Positions 63,201 through 64,000 of a stretch of 64,000 nt of DNA are shown piece by piece; position 1 is the stretch's first letter, and each line of letters starts with the position of its first letter. The position numbers and the translations under genes were made by a program. The notes under the pieces are model-generated. The model did not search any database, was not told where the DNA came from, and saw only the letters and a program-made list of their open reading frames with translations. This DNA is from Chitinophagaceae bacterium. Its GTDB lineage: Bacteria > Bacteroidota > Bacteroidia > Chitinophagales > Chitinophagaceae. The DNA is taken from contig JADKJV010000006.1 in assembly GCA_016720825.1 (NCBI GenBank), positions 186,001 to 250,000 on the forward strand, in the 5' to 3' direction.

Positions 63201-64000
63201 ATGAAACCACTCACCATCAGCCAGATAGCGCTGTACAAATTATCCATCCCGCTTATTGAACCTTTTATCACTTCCCTGGGTAAAGACGAATTTGCCCATA
63301 ATGTGGTGGTGAAAATAACCACAGCCGAAGGCCTGGTGGGTTTTGGCGAATGCAGTCCCTATATGCCCATTAACGGCGAAAGCCAGGACACCTGTTTTAT
63401 CGTGGGCCAGTATTTTGCCAAAGCACTGAAAGGAAAAGATGCGCTGGACATCCCAGGCAATATTGCGTTGATGGACAGCATCATTTATGGTAATACGGCG
63501 ATAAAGAGTGCATTTGATATCGCATTCTATGATATTGCCTCACAGGCAGCGGGTTTGCCCCTTTACAAATACCTCGGCGGAGATAAAACCAAGACCATCA
63601 TTACTGATTACACCGTGAGTATTGGCGAACCCGAAAAAATGGCAGCTGATGCGTTGAAAATTTTAAGACAGGGTTTTCCTGCCATTAAAGTCAAACTGGG
63701 TAAGGATGGTAAAAAAGATGTGGAGCGCATCCGCGCGATCCGTGCAGCAGTGGGAAATGATATCCCCTTGCGCATTGATGCCAACCAGGGCTGGAAAGTA
63801 AAAGAAGCGATTGAAACATTAAATGCGTTGGCTGAATTTGATATACAGCATTGCGAGGAACCCATCGCCCGCTGGAAATACCTCAAGCTGCCGAAAGTAA
63901 AAAAGAACAGTCCCATTCCCATCATGGCCGATGAGTCCTGCGGCGATGAACATGATGCCGCCCGGTTAATAGATATCAAGGCTTGTGATTATTTCAATAT
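63201..64000 (+). CDS. Enolase-superfamily epimerase (L-Ala-D/L-Glu-like), 3' end beyond the window
   Basis: 266 codons present. The N-terminal capping domain (GFGECSPYMPINGESQ) is followed by the catalytic barrel with the KxK pair IKVKLGKD (K163, K165), metal ligands RIDANQGW (D193), CEEP (E219 and E220 region) and ADES (D244). This pattern is that of dipeptide epimerases/muconate-lactonizing-like enzymes, likely acting on cell-wall peptides. The specific substrate needs the C-terminal Lys and DxD motif, which are outside the window. Confidence 0.85.
   Translation, partial: MKPLTISQIALYKLSIPLIEPFITSLGKDEFAHNVVVKITTAEGLVGFGECSPYMPINGESQDTCFIVGQYFAKALKGKDALDIPGNIALMDSIIYGNTAIKSAFDIAFYDIASQAAGLPLYKYLGGDKTKTIITDYTVSIGEPEKMAADALKILRQGFPAIKVKLGKDGKKDVERIRAIRAAVGNDIPLRIDANQGWKVKEAIETLNALAEFDIQHCEEPIARWKYLKLPKVKKNSPIPIMADESCGDEHDAARLIDIKACDYFN

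Overview
The window is a chromosomal segment of a Bacteroidota bacterium, most likely a Chitinophagaceae-like member. The signs are a SusC/SusD pair, TonB receptors, many lipoproteins, two type IX (T9SS) sorting domains, an S46 dipeptidyl-peptidase, a Nudix-fold regulator and several -7 elements of the Bacteroidota form TAnnTTTG. No rRNA, tRNA, prophage, CRISPR or transposase gene was found. The genus is inference.

Layout. 1-4.9 kb: sugar module (tail of a probable PfkB sugar kinase, amylosucrase, trehalase, FHS-type MFS transporter). 4.9-13.2 kb: one-strand cluster of a FecA-like TonB receptor, two vanadium-haloperoxidase/PAP2-type lipoproteins, two outer-membrane barrels and a small anchored protein, interrupted by a tandem triplet of terminator-like hairpins. 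13.3-16.3 kb: a secreted GH65 enzyme and a divergent GyrI-like membrane protein. 16.4-32.4 kb: a SusC/SusD locus followed by three tandem ~1,110-residue FG-GAP/ASPIC lipoproteins. SusC carries two compensating frameshifts and a nonsense codon. A LacI-type regulator is divergent, and the gap between it and susC holds two copies of the same 19-bp inverted repeat. 33.7-38.6 kb: Nudix-type regulator, ligA, a DUF2461 protein and asd with a possible leader attenuator. 38.8-42.4 kb: lamin-tail secreted protein, GIY-YIG protein, repeat block, PfkB kinase.

43.3-52.7 kb is a phenylacetate catabolic island: tetR, paaE, paaABCD, paaG, paaI and paaY, with three unrecognised envelope proteins between them. 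PaaABCE would epoxidise phenylacetyl-CoA, PaaG would isomerise the epoxide to the oxepin, and PaaI/PaaY would rescue dead-end thioesters. paaK, paaZ, paaH and paaJ are not here. 53-64 kb: two T9SS-exported proteins, a small lipoprotein, obgE, a GH18 chitinase-like lipoprotein, an S46 peptidase, a barrel protein, a small lipoprotein and the start of an enolase-superfamily epimerase.

The most distinctive non-coding content is repeats. Four loci contain short tandem repeats that all have a 7-bp period but different sequences. There are five copies of an ACCACAAAG-type inverted-repeat element, a ~247-bp-period array of palindromes between susD and the FG-GAP genes, and a 103-bp inverted-repeat element duplicated behind the GIY-YIG gene. 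Several of these repeats begin exactly at, or supply, the stop codon of the preceding gene.
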